DNA of 64,000 bases from Chitinophaga filiformis (GCF_023100805.1 NZ_CP095855.1:6179001-6243000); one strand, 5' to 3'; positions 44,169 through 53,310 are shown, numbered from the stretch's first letter. A program made the numbers and translations. Notes: generated from the sequence alone by a model not told the origin.

Positions 44169-44487
44169 GTTTTAGTAACCTTACAAATACATTTCTATTT
44201 CTACAGATAATAGCGGAGGGTACCTGCCGGAAAGCAGCAGCCACCATCAGGCCATGCTCTCCATACTTGTGACTGAGTCGATAAACCCAGGAAAACAACA
44301 CAAATCCACACGCTGCCACTACCACCAGGCACAGGTAGACAGATACCCCCGCTATATATCCGATTGCAAACAACACCAGCAATGCTACTAACCCGGCAGC
44401 CAGATAAGTGATATATTGCCCTTTGAATCCTTTGAACTCCACCGGCTTGTTAATGCCTTTATTGATTTCATAAATACTGCTCATCAC
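44089..44487 (-). CDS. traF: Conjugative transposon protein TraF (DUF4133)
   Basis: The product has 132 residues, with the family start YEINKGINKPVEFKGFKGQY, two adjacent membrane segments (ITYLAAGLVALLVLFAIGYI and VYLCLVVVAACGFVLFSWVY), and a soluble end (LSHKYGEHGLMVAAAFRQVP, IICRNRN). The family normally ends near residue 110; the last 20 residues (DDSDNDRNHGGGGSPAATTQ) lie in the overlap with TraG and look unselected. TraF is a small VirB3-like inner-membrane part. Confidence 0.92.
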   Translation of the reverse strand: MMSSIYEINKGINKPVEFKGFKGQYITYLAAGLVALLVLFAIGYIAGVSVYLCLVVVAACGFVLFSWVYRLSHKYGEHGLMVAAAFRQVPSAIICRNRNVFVRLLKRAHDDSDNDRNHGGGGSPAATTQRQQ

Positions 44488-44550
44488 TTTTTGCTTTCAG
44501 GTGTTGGATAACAATGTTGCCTGCTACAATCCGGCATGTAACCCAATGGG

Positions 44551-44898
44551 CTAAACGCCAAAAAATCCCTTCAATACAGTAGCTACTACTACAAGAAAAA
44601 TGCAGCTACCAAACCAGCTAGCCGCCACCCGCGACGTATCCTGCTCGCCCGAATTCCATTTGTTATACACCTTGACGGCTCCAACCAACCCGACGATCGC
44701 GCCAATCGCATACATTAAGGTGGTCCCAACGGCGAAGTATCCTTTAACTTCTGTGGTGGCAGCGCTGATACCACCGCTACCACTGCCAGTCTGTGCCTGA
44801 ACCGACTGACGTATAGCCAATAATATTATCATGACAGATAACATTTTCGGAGATGCACTCAGTGTCGCCTCTCCCCATTTTCTTACTCCACATTTCAT
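44551..44898 (-). CDS. traE: Conjugative transposon protein TraE (DUF4134)
   Basis: From the ATG at 44898 (MKCGVRKWG) it has 115 residues, the normal family size; the frame is open to 45081 but the extra part has no family match. It has a signal peptide (MLSVMIILLAIRQSVQAQ) and two membrane segments with the landmarks YFAVGTTLMYAIGAIVGLVG, AVKVYNKWNSGEQDTSRVAA and SWFGSCIFLVVVATVLKGFFG. TraE is the VirB2-like pilin-type subunit of these systems. It precedes TraF and TraG as usual. Confidence 0.93.
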   Translation of the reverse strand: MKCGVRKWGEATLSASPKMLSVMIILLAIRQSVQAQTGSGSGGISAATTEVKGYFAVGTTLMYAIGAIVGLVGAVKVYNKWNSGEQDTSRVAASWFGSCIFLVVVATVLKGFFGV

Positions 44899-45040
44899 AC
44901 GCTTCACGAGTTTAATATTGAAAAAGAACTGTCTGCAACCTGGTGCCGGCAGGGCATGGCTTGCCCTTCCCCTGTGATCGGTTGCCCTCACAGGTGTTAA
45001 AACATATTGTACTGTTATACTTATCTGAAAAAGTGCGCTG

Positions 45041-45532
45041 TTAGGACCATAGCGCTTCTGCCTCTGCCATGGTGAATTCAATATTACAATCCACCTGTGC
45101 CGCTTTTACGATGAGGTTAGTGATGGCACCTTTAAAGGCTGGTTGATTTAAAGCGGGATAAGCTGCAATCTGCTCCCTCAGCTGTGCACTCAGGTTTGCT
45201 TTGCTGGCGTTAACGCCCGCCTCTGTGCAGATATCCTGCAGTGCTACCGCCAGCGACTCCAGCGCAGCAAAGGTTCTGTCGCTTGCAGCGCGCTCCTCGT
45301 CTGCATCTCCTTCCTCTGCGACGGCCATACCGTTCATTTCCGGTACCTGCTGCACACCTGCCGGCGGCCGTTGTTCTACCTGCCAGAATCTTTTGGGAGT
45401 ACTTTCTGCTGGTCCGGATCTGGCGGGTGGTTTAATTTTCAGCTGACCTGTCGCCAGCAGTACGATAAAATACAGAAGCAGAGCCCCTGCTATGATGACA
45501 GCAAAATATCCCCAGGTAATACCTTCTAACAT
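45041..45532 (-). CDS. Small membrane-anchored protein upstream of TraE
   Basis: The 163-residue product has one N-terminal membrane segment (YFAVIIAGALLLYFIVLLAT), a Pro/Glu-rich linker (PPAGVQQVPEMNG, EEGDADEERAA) and a helical C-terminal part (LESLAVALQDICTEAGVNAS, AQVDCNIEFTMAEAEALW). I do not recognise it, but genes of this shape sit just before TraE in related elements. It is probably part of the transfer operon. Confidence 0.72.
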   Translation of the reverse strand: MLEGITWGYFAVIIAGALLLYFIVLLATGQLKIKPPARSGPAESTPKRFWQVEQRPPAGVQQVPEMNGMAVAEEGDADEERAASDRTFAALESLAVALQDICTEAGVNASKANLSAQLREQIAAYPALNQPAFKGAITNLIVKAAQVDCNIEFTMAEAEALWS

Positions 45533-45644
45533 ACATTTTCGATTTTGCTTTTAAATAATTGCCGCTTACTGGCGTATCTGGAAACAAATAACAGATTCCA
45601 GGTGTGGGCCTTTTAAAACCTTTTGGTAGCTGGGAAAAAAAAAT

Positions 45645-46496
45645 CTATAGGCTGTTCTCATCGTCGGTCTCCAGTCTACGTATATAACTGTTGGCGAGTG
45701 CATCCAGAAAGGGTTTACGCCCTTTTTTACGCAGACGGTTGTCTTCATATATTTTGAAGATATTACCCAGTTTGATATTGAACACTTTTGAAAAATAGTC
45801 CGCTAGTTTCTTCAGGGGTACACGGGTGTTATTAAATACACCATGTTCCTGCAGGGCTACGATCAGTTCTGTCAACGCAGCTTTGGAGCCTGTCCAGGTC
45901 AGCAGGGGTCTTTCTGTCGCAGGCTCCGAGCCTGCCGGCAGTTGTTGTGCAAGTAACCACAGGCGGTGGTTGATGTAGGCAGCCATCATCTCATGGGCTT
46001 TGATAGTGGCCAGTTGCAGACTCATAGGGGCATTAAAATGCTGATCATGCATCCAGTAGTAGTTGTAGGGGTGCAAGGCATAGGGAACCTGCTGGCGAAC
46101 AAAATAGTAGTTGTCCAGGTAAGTATGCTGCATGCGATGGTAAAGATAAAACTCGCTATGGGCATCAAAGTAGCGATCTATCGCTTTGCTTTCAATACCA
46201 TAGTAGTTACGGATGGCCTCTGCTCCGCTGGCAGGCTCTCGTACCAGCAGGTGTGTCAGCCGCAGGAAGTGCATGAGCCGTGCATCGAATTCCGGTTTGA
46301 TGTGTTTAAAGAAGGTGATCTCTTCTGCTGTATCGGCAAACCCTGTTAGCGTGACCTGTTTTTTTACTTCTTCCAGGCTGGCAGCTGTCAGGTCAATGGC
46401 TTTCTGCAACTGGGTGGTGTTCAGATCTTCTTCACTTGTCAGGCTGTCCAGTTTTGCCAGCAGCTGCTCCAGCAGCTGCGCAGGTGCTGTTTTCAT
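45645..46496 (-). CDS. rteC: RteC-family protein
   Basis: The 283-residue product matches RteC (PF09357) of Bacteroides conjugative transposons: EITFFKHIKPEFDARLMHFL, a YYGIESKAIDRYFDAHSEFY line, and the pair HRMQHTYLDNYYFVRQ. In CTnDOT, RteC is a DNA-binding activator of the excision genes. Here it sits just before the tra genes, so it may act on transfer instead. Its promoter region (46497-46827) holds a perfect operator-like palindrome. A second, more divergent member lies upstream at 46828. Confidence 0.85.
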   Translation of the reverse strand: MKTAPAQLLEQLLAKLDSLTSEEDLNTTQLQKAIDLTAASLEEVKKQVTLTGFADTAEEITFFKHIKPEFDARLMHFLRLTHLLVREPASGAEAIRNYYGIESKAIDRYFDAHSEFYLYHRMQHTYLDNYYFVRQQVPYALHPYNYYWMHDQHFNAPMSLQLATIKAHEMMAAYINHRLWLLAQQLPAGSEPATERPLLTWTGSKAALTELIVALQEHGVFNNTRVPLKKLADYFSKVFNIKLGNIFKIYEDNRLRKKGRKPFLDALANSYIRRLETDDENSL

Positions 46497-46827
46497 AAAC
46501 TTTGTTTTATAGGTTATACATGGTGTTTAGTTAGTACAAAACACGGTTTTTCACAGATGTGAAAACAGCCCCCGGGACCGGGACGGGGATCCTCATATAC
46601 ATTGATATACAATGATTTTAAAGCGCTATTTTTTCTAAAAAAAGATGTGGGATTATTTCGGTTTGATGTTTACGTTATCACACAATACTGGGTTTAACTC
46701 CAACGATAACATGGCCAGCGCGCAGGATCAAGGGAAAGCAGGCGATGGTATGTGGATGGGCAATGGGGATTATCCTTGTGGGTAGGAAATAGTGAACAAC
46801 AGCGCAGCGTAGATTTGAAGCAGGTTG
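46497..46827. other. Regulatory gap between the two RteC-like genes
   Basis: This 331-base gap is the likely promoter region for the RteC and tra operon. It contains the palindrome at 46548-46565, a smaller inverted repeat CATTG-ATATA-CAATG (46600-46614), and a GC-rich stretch (46569-46588). No gene is seen. Confidence 0.55.
46548..46565. promoter_or_regulatory. Perfect palindrome, candidate operator
   Basis: TTTTCACA-GA-TGTGAAAA is an 8-bp perfect inverted repeat with a 2-base centre, located 52 bases upstream of the RteC start. Its size and symmetry suit a dimeric regulator. The binding protein is unknown; RteC itself is one candidate. Confidence 0.45.
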
Positions 46828-47997
46828 CTATTCTTCTTTGAGCAGATCCAGCAGTCGCAATAACAGTTGCCTCATGACTTTGATAGCATGCAGGGAGGTG
46901 TTTTTGTTTTTGGTACGGATACTTTGAACGGAGATATCAGCAGATTTTACAGTGGAAAATACCTGGCTGGTGATACGAAATACTTCTGCTTTGGACTGGT
47001 TATTGATGATGCCGGCTTTCAAACAAAGTTTAATAAACAATGTCAGCACAGGCACGGAGACAGACAGCTGAATACGATGTTGGTATGGGGGACCGGCGGC
47101 TTCGGAGGTTGCCTGCAGGGAGACATTTTTTTCTATCAGCAGTCTATGTACATGCCGCAGTGATGAGACGATCTGTTCGGTGACGGAGGGCAAGGTAGGA
47201 ATAAAGCAATAACCAGGCAGTGGCTCCAGTTGTTCCATGGTACGAAAATACCACTGTAGGGTAGCGATTTTTTCTACATCTGATTTTTCTATCAGTTTCT
47301 CATCCAGACGGGTGGTACAGAGCAGCACATAACGGGGCAGGTTATAGTTCATTTGTATAAGTACAGTATGTATCTCCCAGTTCATATCCTTGACACCCAG
47401 TTGTACGGTGGTGTCATATAAAAAGGATAGTTGCCTGGCCAGGGTTTGCAGATAATGCAGTTGCCGGTAAGTAGTAGAGGATCTTTCGGAGGTGACAAAG
47501 TCGCGGATGGGTTGAAGGGCCAGTCGCAATAGCGGCTGCTCCACCTCCGGGTAAGTGTAGGCTTGCTCCAGTTGTTCCAGTGCTGCTGACAGCTGTGCCT
47601 GACTCTTTAACCAGGTACTATAGGGAATTTCAAGATTGTCCTGGAAGTATTGAGGCAGGAAGCGGCGGATGTGATCCATTACTTTTTCCAGGCTGGCAGC
47701 CACCCTTCCATAATAGGGCCACAGGTAGTGCATGGCGCCCTGCGCCAGTTCCCTCATGTAGGTCCCTACCCTTTCGAGCAGCCCAAGTATGCGTAGCTGT
47801 AACTGGTAAATATGTTGTTGTCCCTGCTGGGTGTGGGCGTTGTCCACGAGCGCAGCACAGAGTAGGCCCACCTGCTCTTCTATGAACAGCAGCCCCTCGT
47901 TACTTTGCTGCAGATCCCCTGTCGTCTGTTGCAAGGCTAACGGATGGATCATCTGGTTGACCCATTCTTCGATTGTATGTAGTGGTTCCTGTTCCAT
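46828..47997 (-). CDS. RteC-like protein (divergent)
   Basis: From the ATG at 47997 it has 389 residues; the frame is open to 48141 but the upstream part is cysteine- and Trp-rich and looks unselected. It is almost all helical (LEQLEQAYTYPEVEQPLLRL, LQTLARQLSFLYDTTVQLGV). The end resembles the RteC DNA-binding region: VPVLTLFIKLCLKAGIINNQ, FRITSQVFSTVKSADISVQS, then a helix. It probably regulates the element with the RteC at 45645. The family link is tentative. Confidence 0.65.
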   Translation of the reverse strand: MEQEPLHTIEEWVNQMIHPLALQQTTGDLQQSNEGLLFIEEQVGLLCAALVDNAHTQQGQQHIYQLQLRILGLLERVGTYMRELAQGAMHYLWPYYGRVAASLEKVMDHIRRFLPQYFQDNLEIPYSTWLKSQAQLSAALEQLEQAYTYPEVEQPLLRLALQPIRDFVTSERSSTTYRQLHYLQTLARQLSFLYDTTVQLGVKDMNWEIHTVLIQMNYNLPRYVLLCTTRLDEKLIEKSDVEKIATLQWYFRTMEQLEPLPGYCFIPTLPSVTEQIVSSLRHVHRLLIEKNVSLQATSEAAGPPYQHRIQLSVSVPVLTLFIKLCLKAGIINNQSKAEVFRITSQVFSTVKSADISVQSIRTKNKNTSLHAIKVMRQLLLRLLDLLKEE

Positions 47998-48243
47998 TAA
48001 ATAACCCTGGCGCATTTTTCCAGAAAAATGTGTCAGCTGGAAATTGAAAGGATGTGAACAACAATAAGTTACGACAATCTGCCAATACTGCCAACACTCA
48101 GCTAATAGCCGCTGGCAATAAATTAATAAGCGCGTGGACAAATTTAATAAGCGAAAATTTGGTTACCCCTTATGTACCGGTTTATACCAAAAAAGTTTGC
48201 GGACTTGCTGCTTGCGGCCAGCCAATCCGCCACCAGGCCATTT

Positions 48244-50253
48244 TTAGCTTCCGGGAACAGAGGGCAGCTCGTCCTCCGGTTTGATGAACAGCAGGTGTGC
48301 CAGCTGCGGGTCCTTGCGGATACGATCAATCTCTGTTGCGATCAGTTGCGCAATATCATTTTTTATCTGTATGTAGTTTTCCTGTACTTCCAATATGGAG
48401 ACTTCTCTGACGATGGGTAGTGGCTGGTAGGCGGCCTCCTGGGTACTGATAGCCTGCGGATCATTGATGATATTACAATGAAAGGTTTTTAGTTTAACCG
48501 GTGTGTTAGGGTTATCTGCTACCATGCCGACAAACTCACCACTGCTCAAAGCGGAAATACGCGAGGGCGGTACGGCGTAGTCCAGTTGCGTATTATGGCT
48601 TACACTGGTATCCTGCCGGTTGATAGAAACGCTATCCCTTGTCTGTACAATTTTTCCGAAACGCTCGCTGAGTACTTTGGCAGTATCACCAAAGGTTTGT
48701 CCGCACAAGATGTTTCCGGGTAGGTTGATGATTACATCTGCCTGTTCACGCCCATAATCTTTGCGTAATTGTTCTGTCGACTGAACTGCCAGCAGCACAC
48801 TTACAAGATTGCTCCTCGCCGTTGCCAGGCACGTGTCCAAAGGTGCGTAGATAGTGGGATACTCGTCAAAAATCAGGGAACACTTTTGTTGGTTTTTGCG
48901 GTTTACCAGTTTAAGCATGCGGGATATATAGAGAGAAAGTAAGGCCCCATAGATCTGAATCTTTAATGGGTTATTGCCCATGGCGACAATCTTGGGCGCT
49001 TCGGGATTGTTGACATCGAGGGTAAATTCACTACCGCTCATGACCCAATATAATTGCGGTGAGCTTAGGCGCGCCATTCCAATTTTCGCACTGGCTATCT
49101 GGCCTTCCAGTTGTTCGTTCGCTCGTGCCAGGTAGGCTGAGATAAAGGGGTTTAAAAATACATCACACTGTGGGTCGGTGCCCAGTACAGGGAACAGGTC
49201 ATCATAGTGCACAGACATCATTTCAATGACATGGGGTAAGGTACAGAATCGCCCTCCCTGGTAGCCACGTAAAAACCAGATCACCGCCGTCAGAAAGTTG
49301 CAGGGACTCTCCACGAAGAAATCCCCCTGGCGTCGGATCCAGTCCCTGTTAAGACCCAAGAGGATGGTGCGTGCCGCTTCTGCCGCATCCGTGATATCGG
49401 TCATCATATCGGGATCCAGAGGATTGCAACGATGGCTGCGGCTTAGGTCATCGAAATTGATGACATAGAACCGGGGAGGTATGCGGTAGGCAGACTGGTT
49501 TTGCAGTAAGGCGTTGTAGGCAATTTTGGTCAGGTCGTCGTATTTGAAATCATACAAAAACATCGTATAACCCTTACTGATATGTTGCTCTATCCATGAG
49601 CGGACAACAAAAAATGTTTTACCTGCCCCTGCGGAGCCGCAGAGCAAAGTGCCCCTGAACGGATTCTGAATATTGATCCACATCTGCCGGATCTTATTTT
49701 TGAGCCGATAGCGTCCGCGCAGGTTAACAGAATATTCGTTTTCTATCAGCTCCTCCTGCTGTGGGAATGTCTCATTGATCTCGTTGAAGATGTCTTTGCC
49801 TAATTGCAGTTTGATCAGCCGTGACAGGCGGGCACCTGCGGAGAGCAGCGCCAGATAGCCAATGCTGGTGACGCTGATATAGAGGGTGGCCAGCGTAGAC
49901 ACGGGGAGTACCAGATACAACAACAAGGCTGCCCCCCAGTACAGCAGCAGCCCTATTACCAATAAAGACAGGATAGTAGCCAGGGTGGCCTTCTCATCTT
50001 TTTTACCTTTGGTGCCAAACAGTGAAATGGCGAGCAGCCCAATTACGGCTCCCTTGGTATAGAGCGGATGGCTAAATAGCGGTGTTGCGGCAATGTTGAC
50101 TAATACGCGCTGCACTATTGCGGGTACCATCCCCCATTGTACGAAAGCGAGATAGCAGTAGATGTAATAATGTAGTCCCAGTAACAGGATGGAACCTTTG
50201 CGGACAAAGTCGATGATGGCCCGCAGTCCTTGTTCATTTTCTCCAGTATTCAT
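48244..50253 (-). CDS. mobC: Type IV coupling protein (MobC/TraG family)
   Basis: The 669-residue product has several N-terminal membrane segments (about 22-45, 70-82, 95-140) and then an ATPase domain. Walker A is LLCGSAGAGKTFFV (Lys at about 212), and the Walker B line is SLIFDEYPTIYAPLDT (near 460). The end is VPPSRISALSSGEFVGMVAD, typical of the TraD/TraG C-terminal domain. It brings the relaxase-DNA complex to the channel. It follows the relaxase by about 58 bases, as in Bacteroides mob regions. Confidence 0.93.
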   Translation of the reverse strand: MNTGENEQGLRAIIDFVRKGSILLLGLHYYIYCYLAFVQWGMVPAIVQRVLVNIAATPLFSHPLYTKGAVIGLLAISLFGTKGKKDEKATLATILSLLVIGLLLYWGAALLLYLVLPVSTLATLYISVTSIGYLALLSAGARLSRLIKLQLGKDIFNEINETFPQQEELIENEYSVNLRGRYRLKNKIRQMWINIQNPFRGTLLCGSAGAGKTFFVVRSWIEQHISKGYTMFLYDFKYDDLTKIAYNALLQNQSAYRIPPRFYVINFDDLSRSHRCNPLDPDMMTDITDAAEAARTILLGLNRDWIRRQGDFFVESPCNFLTAVIWFLRGYQGGRFCTLPHVIEMMSVHYDDLFPVLGTDPQCDVFLNPFISAYLARANEQLEGQIASAKIGMARLSSPQLYWVMSGSEFTLDVNNPEAPKIVAMGNNPLKIQIYGALLSLYISRMLKLVNRKNQQKCSLIFDEYPTIYAPLDTCLATARSNLVSVLLAVQSTEQLRKDYGREQADVIINLPGNILCGQTFGDTAKVLSERFGKIVQTRDSVSINRQDTSVSHNTQLDYAVPPSRISALSSGEFVGMVADNPNTPVKLKTFHCNIINDPQAISTQEAAYQPLPIVREVSILEVQENYIQIKNDIAQLIATEIDRIRKDPQLAHLLFIKPEDELPSVPGS

Positions 50254-50311
50254 ACACACACGATTTTTTCATACACACATTTTCTCTCCCGCTGGTCGTT
50301 GTGCTACCGGC

Positions 50312-51817
50312 TCAGGATAAACGTTTTCTTTTCTTTTTCTTTTTGGCTTCTCTCAGCAGCGCCGCCGGTATCCAGTTATCGGTATATACCGGCTCTATCC
50401 ATTCGATAAAAAGTGCGCTGTAGGCCTGGGTCAGCATCGCCAGTGCGGCTATGAAAGGCGACTCCTGGCTGTTTGGCTGGGCCGTTAAATATGCCTGACT
50501 GCTACCGGCTGCCGTAGCCGATGTGGAAGTGCTGGCGGCAGCAAGCAGGTAGGCTTGTACCGCTTTTGAAGCCAGCACAAAACTGGCAGTATCACTCCCC
50601 TGCCTTCCCATCCAGAACAAAGGCGGCTCAGGATGTTGCGGTTGGGTAATCAGCTGTAGTCCTGCCTCCTGCCAGTATTGCATTACTGCGGCTGTACCTT
50701 GCGCGAAGGGAGTAAGTTCCATCAGGGTGTCGACAAACTGCTGATTGGATGCTGCCGCGCCCACCGGCTCGGTAAGCATTTTTCGCAACAGTGCAGGTGC
50801 GCTATATTTTTTACCCAGCTGGCTACCGTTGAAGACACAGCAGCTCAGGTGATCGATGTAGGTGAAACCATAGATGATGCCTTGTGAATTGCTACGCACT
50901 ACCAGACTAATCTCTTCTTTCTCCAATGCGGCCGATAGCGCTGACAGTGACAGCGGCTGTTGCAGCAACTGGTCTATGGTACGTGTCAGGCGTCCGGCAT
51001 ACTTTTTCTTATGCTGGGAGTGTTTCAAAAACTGGAGGTGCAGATTTTTGATGGTAGGCGCCTTATACAGACTGCTCGCTTTGATAGGTACGCCTTGCGG
51101 CTGTCCCTGCTCATCCAGCAGCCGGTATACTAACCCCTGGTGCGCTGCCAGGCGGCTGCCAGGAGCACCACTGTCTGCCATCACGCCAAAATGCCGCAGT
51201 ACAGCATTATACTCCTGCAGGCTACCAAAGTGGTAGTTGCGTAGTACGCCACCGACGATTTCTGCGATGGTTGCTTTGGTAGGTTTCTGGCCATAGCGCA
51301 CCTTACGCAGCCAGGCTGCCGGCAGCTCTCCGGTGTCAGAAGCCCTTCTGCCTTTGGCAGGTATTAATCCATAGGCCGCCTCTATGGCCAGGCGCGCCGG
51401 TGCTGATTTCTCTTTGCCGATGTTATGCGTGGGGATGCGATCACCATTTGCCTGTATACAGGTAGTGACGATATGCAGGTGTGGGTGACCGGCATCGAAG
51501 TGTTGATAGACCAGGTAGGGTTGGTCACCAAAACCTATGCGCGTCATATAGTCGGCGGCAATCTGCTGCAGGACATCACAGTCCAGCTGCTCTTCCGGTG
51601 GGAAATTGAGGGAGATGTGAATGACGTTTGTCTCTGCCACCTCATTGCGTGCTGCCAGCGACGAAAAGCGGTGAAGCTTCTGGTAAAAGTTGAGCCGTTC
51701 GGGACCAAGCCCAAATCCTTCCGCCGCCAGTAGCTGCGCTACCCCTTTTTCTACTTTGAGCTCGTTATAGCTGAGCAGGCGCCGCATATGTTTGCCACAG
51801 ATCACTTTTGCAACCAT
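50312..51817 (-). CDS. mobB: Relaxase MobB (MOBP-type)
   Basis: The 501-residue product carries the relaxase domain in its first 260 residues. A candidate nicking Tyr17 lies in LLSYNELKVEKG. The metal-binding histidine motif is YQHFDAGHPHLHIV (His106, His111, His113 and His115). The rest is helical and Ala/Gln-rich with a very basic end (REAKKKKKRKRLS). It nicks oriT and stays bound to the strand that is transferred. It overlaps MobA by 16 bases. Confidence 0.95.
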   Translation of the reverse strand: MVAKVICGKHMRRLLSYNELKVEKGVAQLLAAEGFGLGPERLNFYQKLHRFSSLAARNEVAETNVIHISLNFPPEEQLDCDVLQQIAADYMTRIGFGDQPYLVYQHFDAGHPHLHIVTTCIQANGDRIPTHNIGKEKSAPARLAIEAAYGLIPAKGRRASDTGELPAAWLRKVRYGQKPTKATIAEIVGGVLRNYHFGSLQEYNAVLRHFGVMADSGAPGSRLAAHQGLVYRLLDEQGQPQGVPIKASSLYKAPTIKNLHLQFLKHSQHKKKYAGRLTRTIDQLLQQPLSLSALSAALEKEEISLVVRSNSQGIIYGFTYIDHLSCCVFNGSQLGKKYSAPALLRKMLTEPVGAAASNQQFVDTLMELTPFAQGTAAVMQYWQEAGLQLITQPQHPEPPLFWMGRQGSDTASFVLASKAVQAYLLAAASTSTSATAAGSSQAYLTAQPNSQESPFIAALAMLTQAYSALFIEWIEPVYTDNWIPAALLREAKKKKKRKRLS

Positions 51818-52206
51818 TTTTCTGCCAGCGCTTCTATAGTGGGAATCAGCTGTTGTGTCGTCGCAGACACCTGCTGCAATAACGATGGCAGGGCCAGGGT
51901 ATGCAGCAGTTTCCCGGCATGGTCTGGTGCTGCGTTGATCTGTCGGGCGAGCTGATTGATATTAACACCAATGGCGTTCATTTCCTTACGCACCTTTACC
52001 AGCTCCTCCATCACCGTTCCCAGGCTGTCATCTTTTGTGTAAACCGTCAGAGGACGTTCACAGATAATGATGCGCAGCAGCCCACTCATATTCTTACAAC
52101 GGGAGGAAGCCAGCAGTCGCTGTAAACGGTCGAAATGATACTGATTGATCCTGGTCTTTACGTCATAGGCCAAAGCTTCCTGCTGCGGTACTTTCTTTCT
52201 TGGCAT
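51802..52206 (-). CDS. mobA: Mobilisation accessory protein MobA
   Basis: This 134-residue protein has an N-terminal ribbon-helix-helix-like part (TRINQYHFDRLQRLLASSR) and the MobC-family line VRKEMNAIGVNINQLARQIN, then a helical end. Such proteins bind oriT and help the relaxase. It lies just downstream of the inverted-repeat cluster at 52253-52340 and overlaps MobB, so the three are the transfer-initiation unit. Confidence 0.88.
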   Translation of the reverse strand: MPRKKVPQQEALAYDVKTRINQYHFDRLQRLLASSRCKNMSGLLRIIICERPLTVYTKDDSLGTVMEELVKVRKEMNAIGVNINQLARQINAAPDHAGKLLHTLALPSLLQQVSATTQQLIPTIEALAEKWLQK

Positions 52207-52223
52207 AGTGCTGTTTTGATTGT

Positions 52224-52252
52224 TTAAAAAAAATCCGACTTCGGAGGATTTT
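52224..52252 (-). terminator. Terminator-like hairpin directly upstream of mobA
   Basis: Arms AAAATCC and GGATTTT pair over 7 bp with a 9-base loop. On the minus strand the second arm is continued by a run of T. It would stop transcripts from the genes at 52840-53974, or attenuate a mob leader. The inner bases can also pair (CCGA/TCGG on the plus strand). Confidence 0.5.
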
Positions 52253-52340
52253 GTAGCGGGGCAACCATGCGTTGCCGGCTACATCAGTTGTGCATATTGT
52301 GCACAACTGTACATCTTGCTGGACACGCCAAAAGGTGTCC
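52253..52340. other. Candidate origin of transfer (oriT)
   Basis: Three strong inverted repeats stand side by side just upstream of mobA. First, GTAGC-GG-GGCAAC-CATGC-GTTGCC-G-GCTAC (52253-52281). Second, CAGTTGTGCA-TATTG-TGCACAACTG (52285-52309), a perfect 10-bp repeat. Third, GGACAC-N8-GTGTCC (52321-52340). A fourth, AGCTG-TTG-CAGCT, follows at 52364-52376. Relaxase recognition sites are typically such hairpins beside the relaxase genes. The nick site cannot be placed from sequence alone. Confidence 0.6.
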
Positions 52341-52839
52341 GCCCTAACCCTTGTTGAGACAAAAGCTGTTGCAGCTATAACATAGCTGCCTACACTGATT
52401 AATAACTTAGTATTGTTGTTCTCCCACTCCTTTTCGCTCCCTTGTTGAAGGCATCATTTATGCGGGATACTTGAGCGCTTTGCGGAACATATCTTACCGA
52501 CACCATTATATATAATGGTGAGAGCCTGCCCGCGGCTATCAGATATCGGCAGTTACCCCTGCTCCTATTTGCAGAAGCGGATTTTACCATCAGAAAGCAG
52601 TATGACGAATGGAAGAAAAGGGGGAATCGTTCCTGTTTTAGTAGTGCCATATCCCATTAGCTGATCCCCCCTGCAATGGCTCGCAGATGCCTCATTTTTT
52701 ATTGAAAGGAATCTATGATCAATGATCTTTAAAAGGTGACTGTTATCAAAGTCTGCAAACAGCTGAACAGCGTTGTTCCTGTCATTCGATAAAATAGCTT
52801 TCCCGGACCACCGCACGCTCTCCGCCTACAGTGGTGGGT

Positions 52840-53310
52840 TCAATAAAATTTACCTCTCGGTCCTTTTTTCCTGTTGGCCGGTTGCACCAAACGATGGTTA
52901 AGGTTATTAGGTACATACAGTTTTTTGCCAACAGCATAAACAACGGCTGCATCAATCGTCGGCAATTGTTCCGGTGCTTCTATTGGTATATGGGAGGTTT
53001 GCCCGTCTGATAGTTTTACCGACAGGCTGGATATTGTCAGTTGCCTGGTATCTGTCTCCAGCTTAAAAAAGATGGGAAAGGTCACCTGCTGTGTAGCCAT
53101 CTGCGCTATGATGGGCAGGTCGAACAATTCCCAGTTACCCGCCTGTGCCTCTTTCGGCAAATAGTTATTTAACAAAATGCCATGTATTTGTCCCCGTAGT
53201 GCATGTTCAAAGTCTGTACTACTGGTCCCCTGTCCATTATCGAGATATCCCTTGCTTTTCAGCAAGCCGATATTTCGCTGTATTTGTTCATCGATCAGTT
53301 TATCCGACAT
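52840..53310 (-). CDS. Hypothetical protein; member C of the dispersed paralog family
   Basis: This 156-residue soluble protein begins IDEQIQRNIGLLKSKGYLD, then FEHALRGQIHGILLNNYL, then beta strands (QVTFPIFFKLETDTRQLTIS), and a line DAAVVYAVGKKLYVPNNLNH before a basic tail (QPANRKKGPRGKFY). It is the clearest member of the family that also includes the products at 23882, 24475 and perhaps 39920. It lies upstream of the oriT candidate. Function unknown. Confidence 0.7.
   Translation of the reverse strand: MSDKLIDEQIQRNIGLLKSKGYLDNGQGTSSTDFEHALRGQIHGILLNNYLPKEAQAGNWELFDLPIIAQMATQQVTFPIFFKLETDTRQLTISSLSVKLSDGQTSHIPIEAPEQLPTIDAAVVYAVGKKLYVPNNLNHRLVQPANRKKGPRGKFY

Larger units (their letters stand above)
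52207..52839. other. Non-coding region upstream of mobA
   Basis: The first 170 bases hold the terminator-like hairpin and oriT candidate listed separately. In 52400-52820 I see two weak minus-strand frames (about 80 codons each, overlapping) that do not look like neighbouring genes and match nothing I know. The region also contains ordinary A/T-rich sequence that could hold the mob promoter. Confidence 0.5.

Noticed and set aside
44899..45081. The longer TraE start at 45081
   Set aside because: The extra 61 residues have no family match and no signal peptide; the ATG at 44898 gives the normal size.
52399..52816. Two overlapping minus-strand frames of about 83 codons each
   Set aside because: They have no clear ribosome site, no recognised pattern and unconvincing codon use, and they overlap each other.
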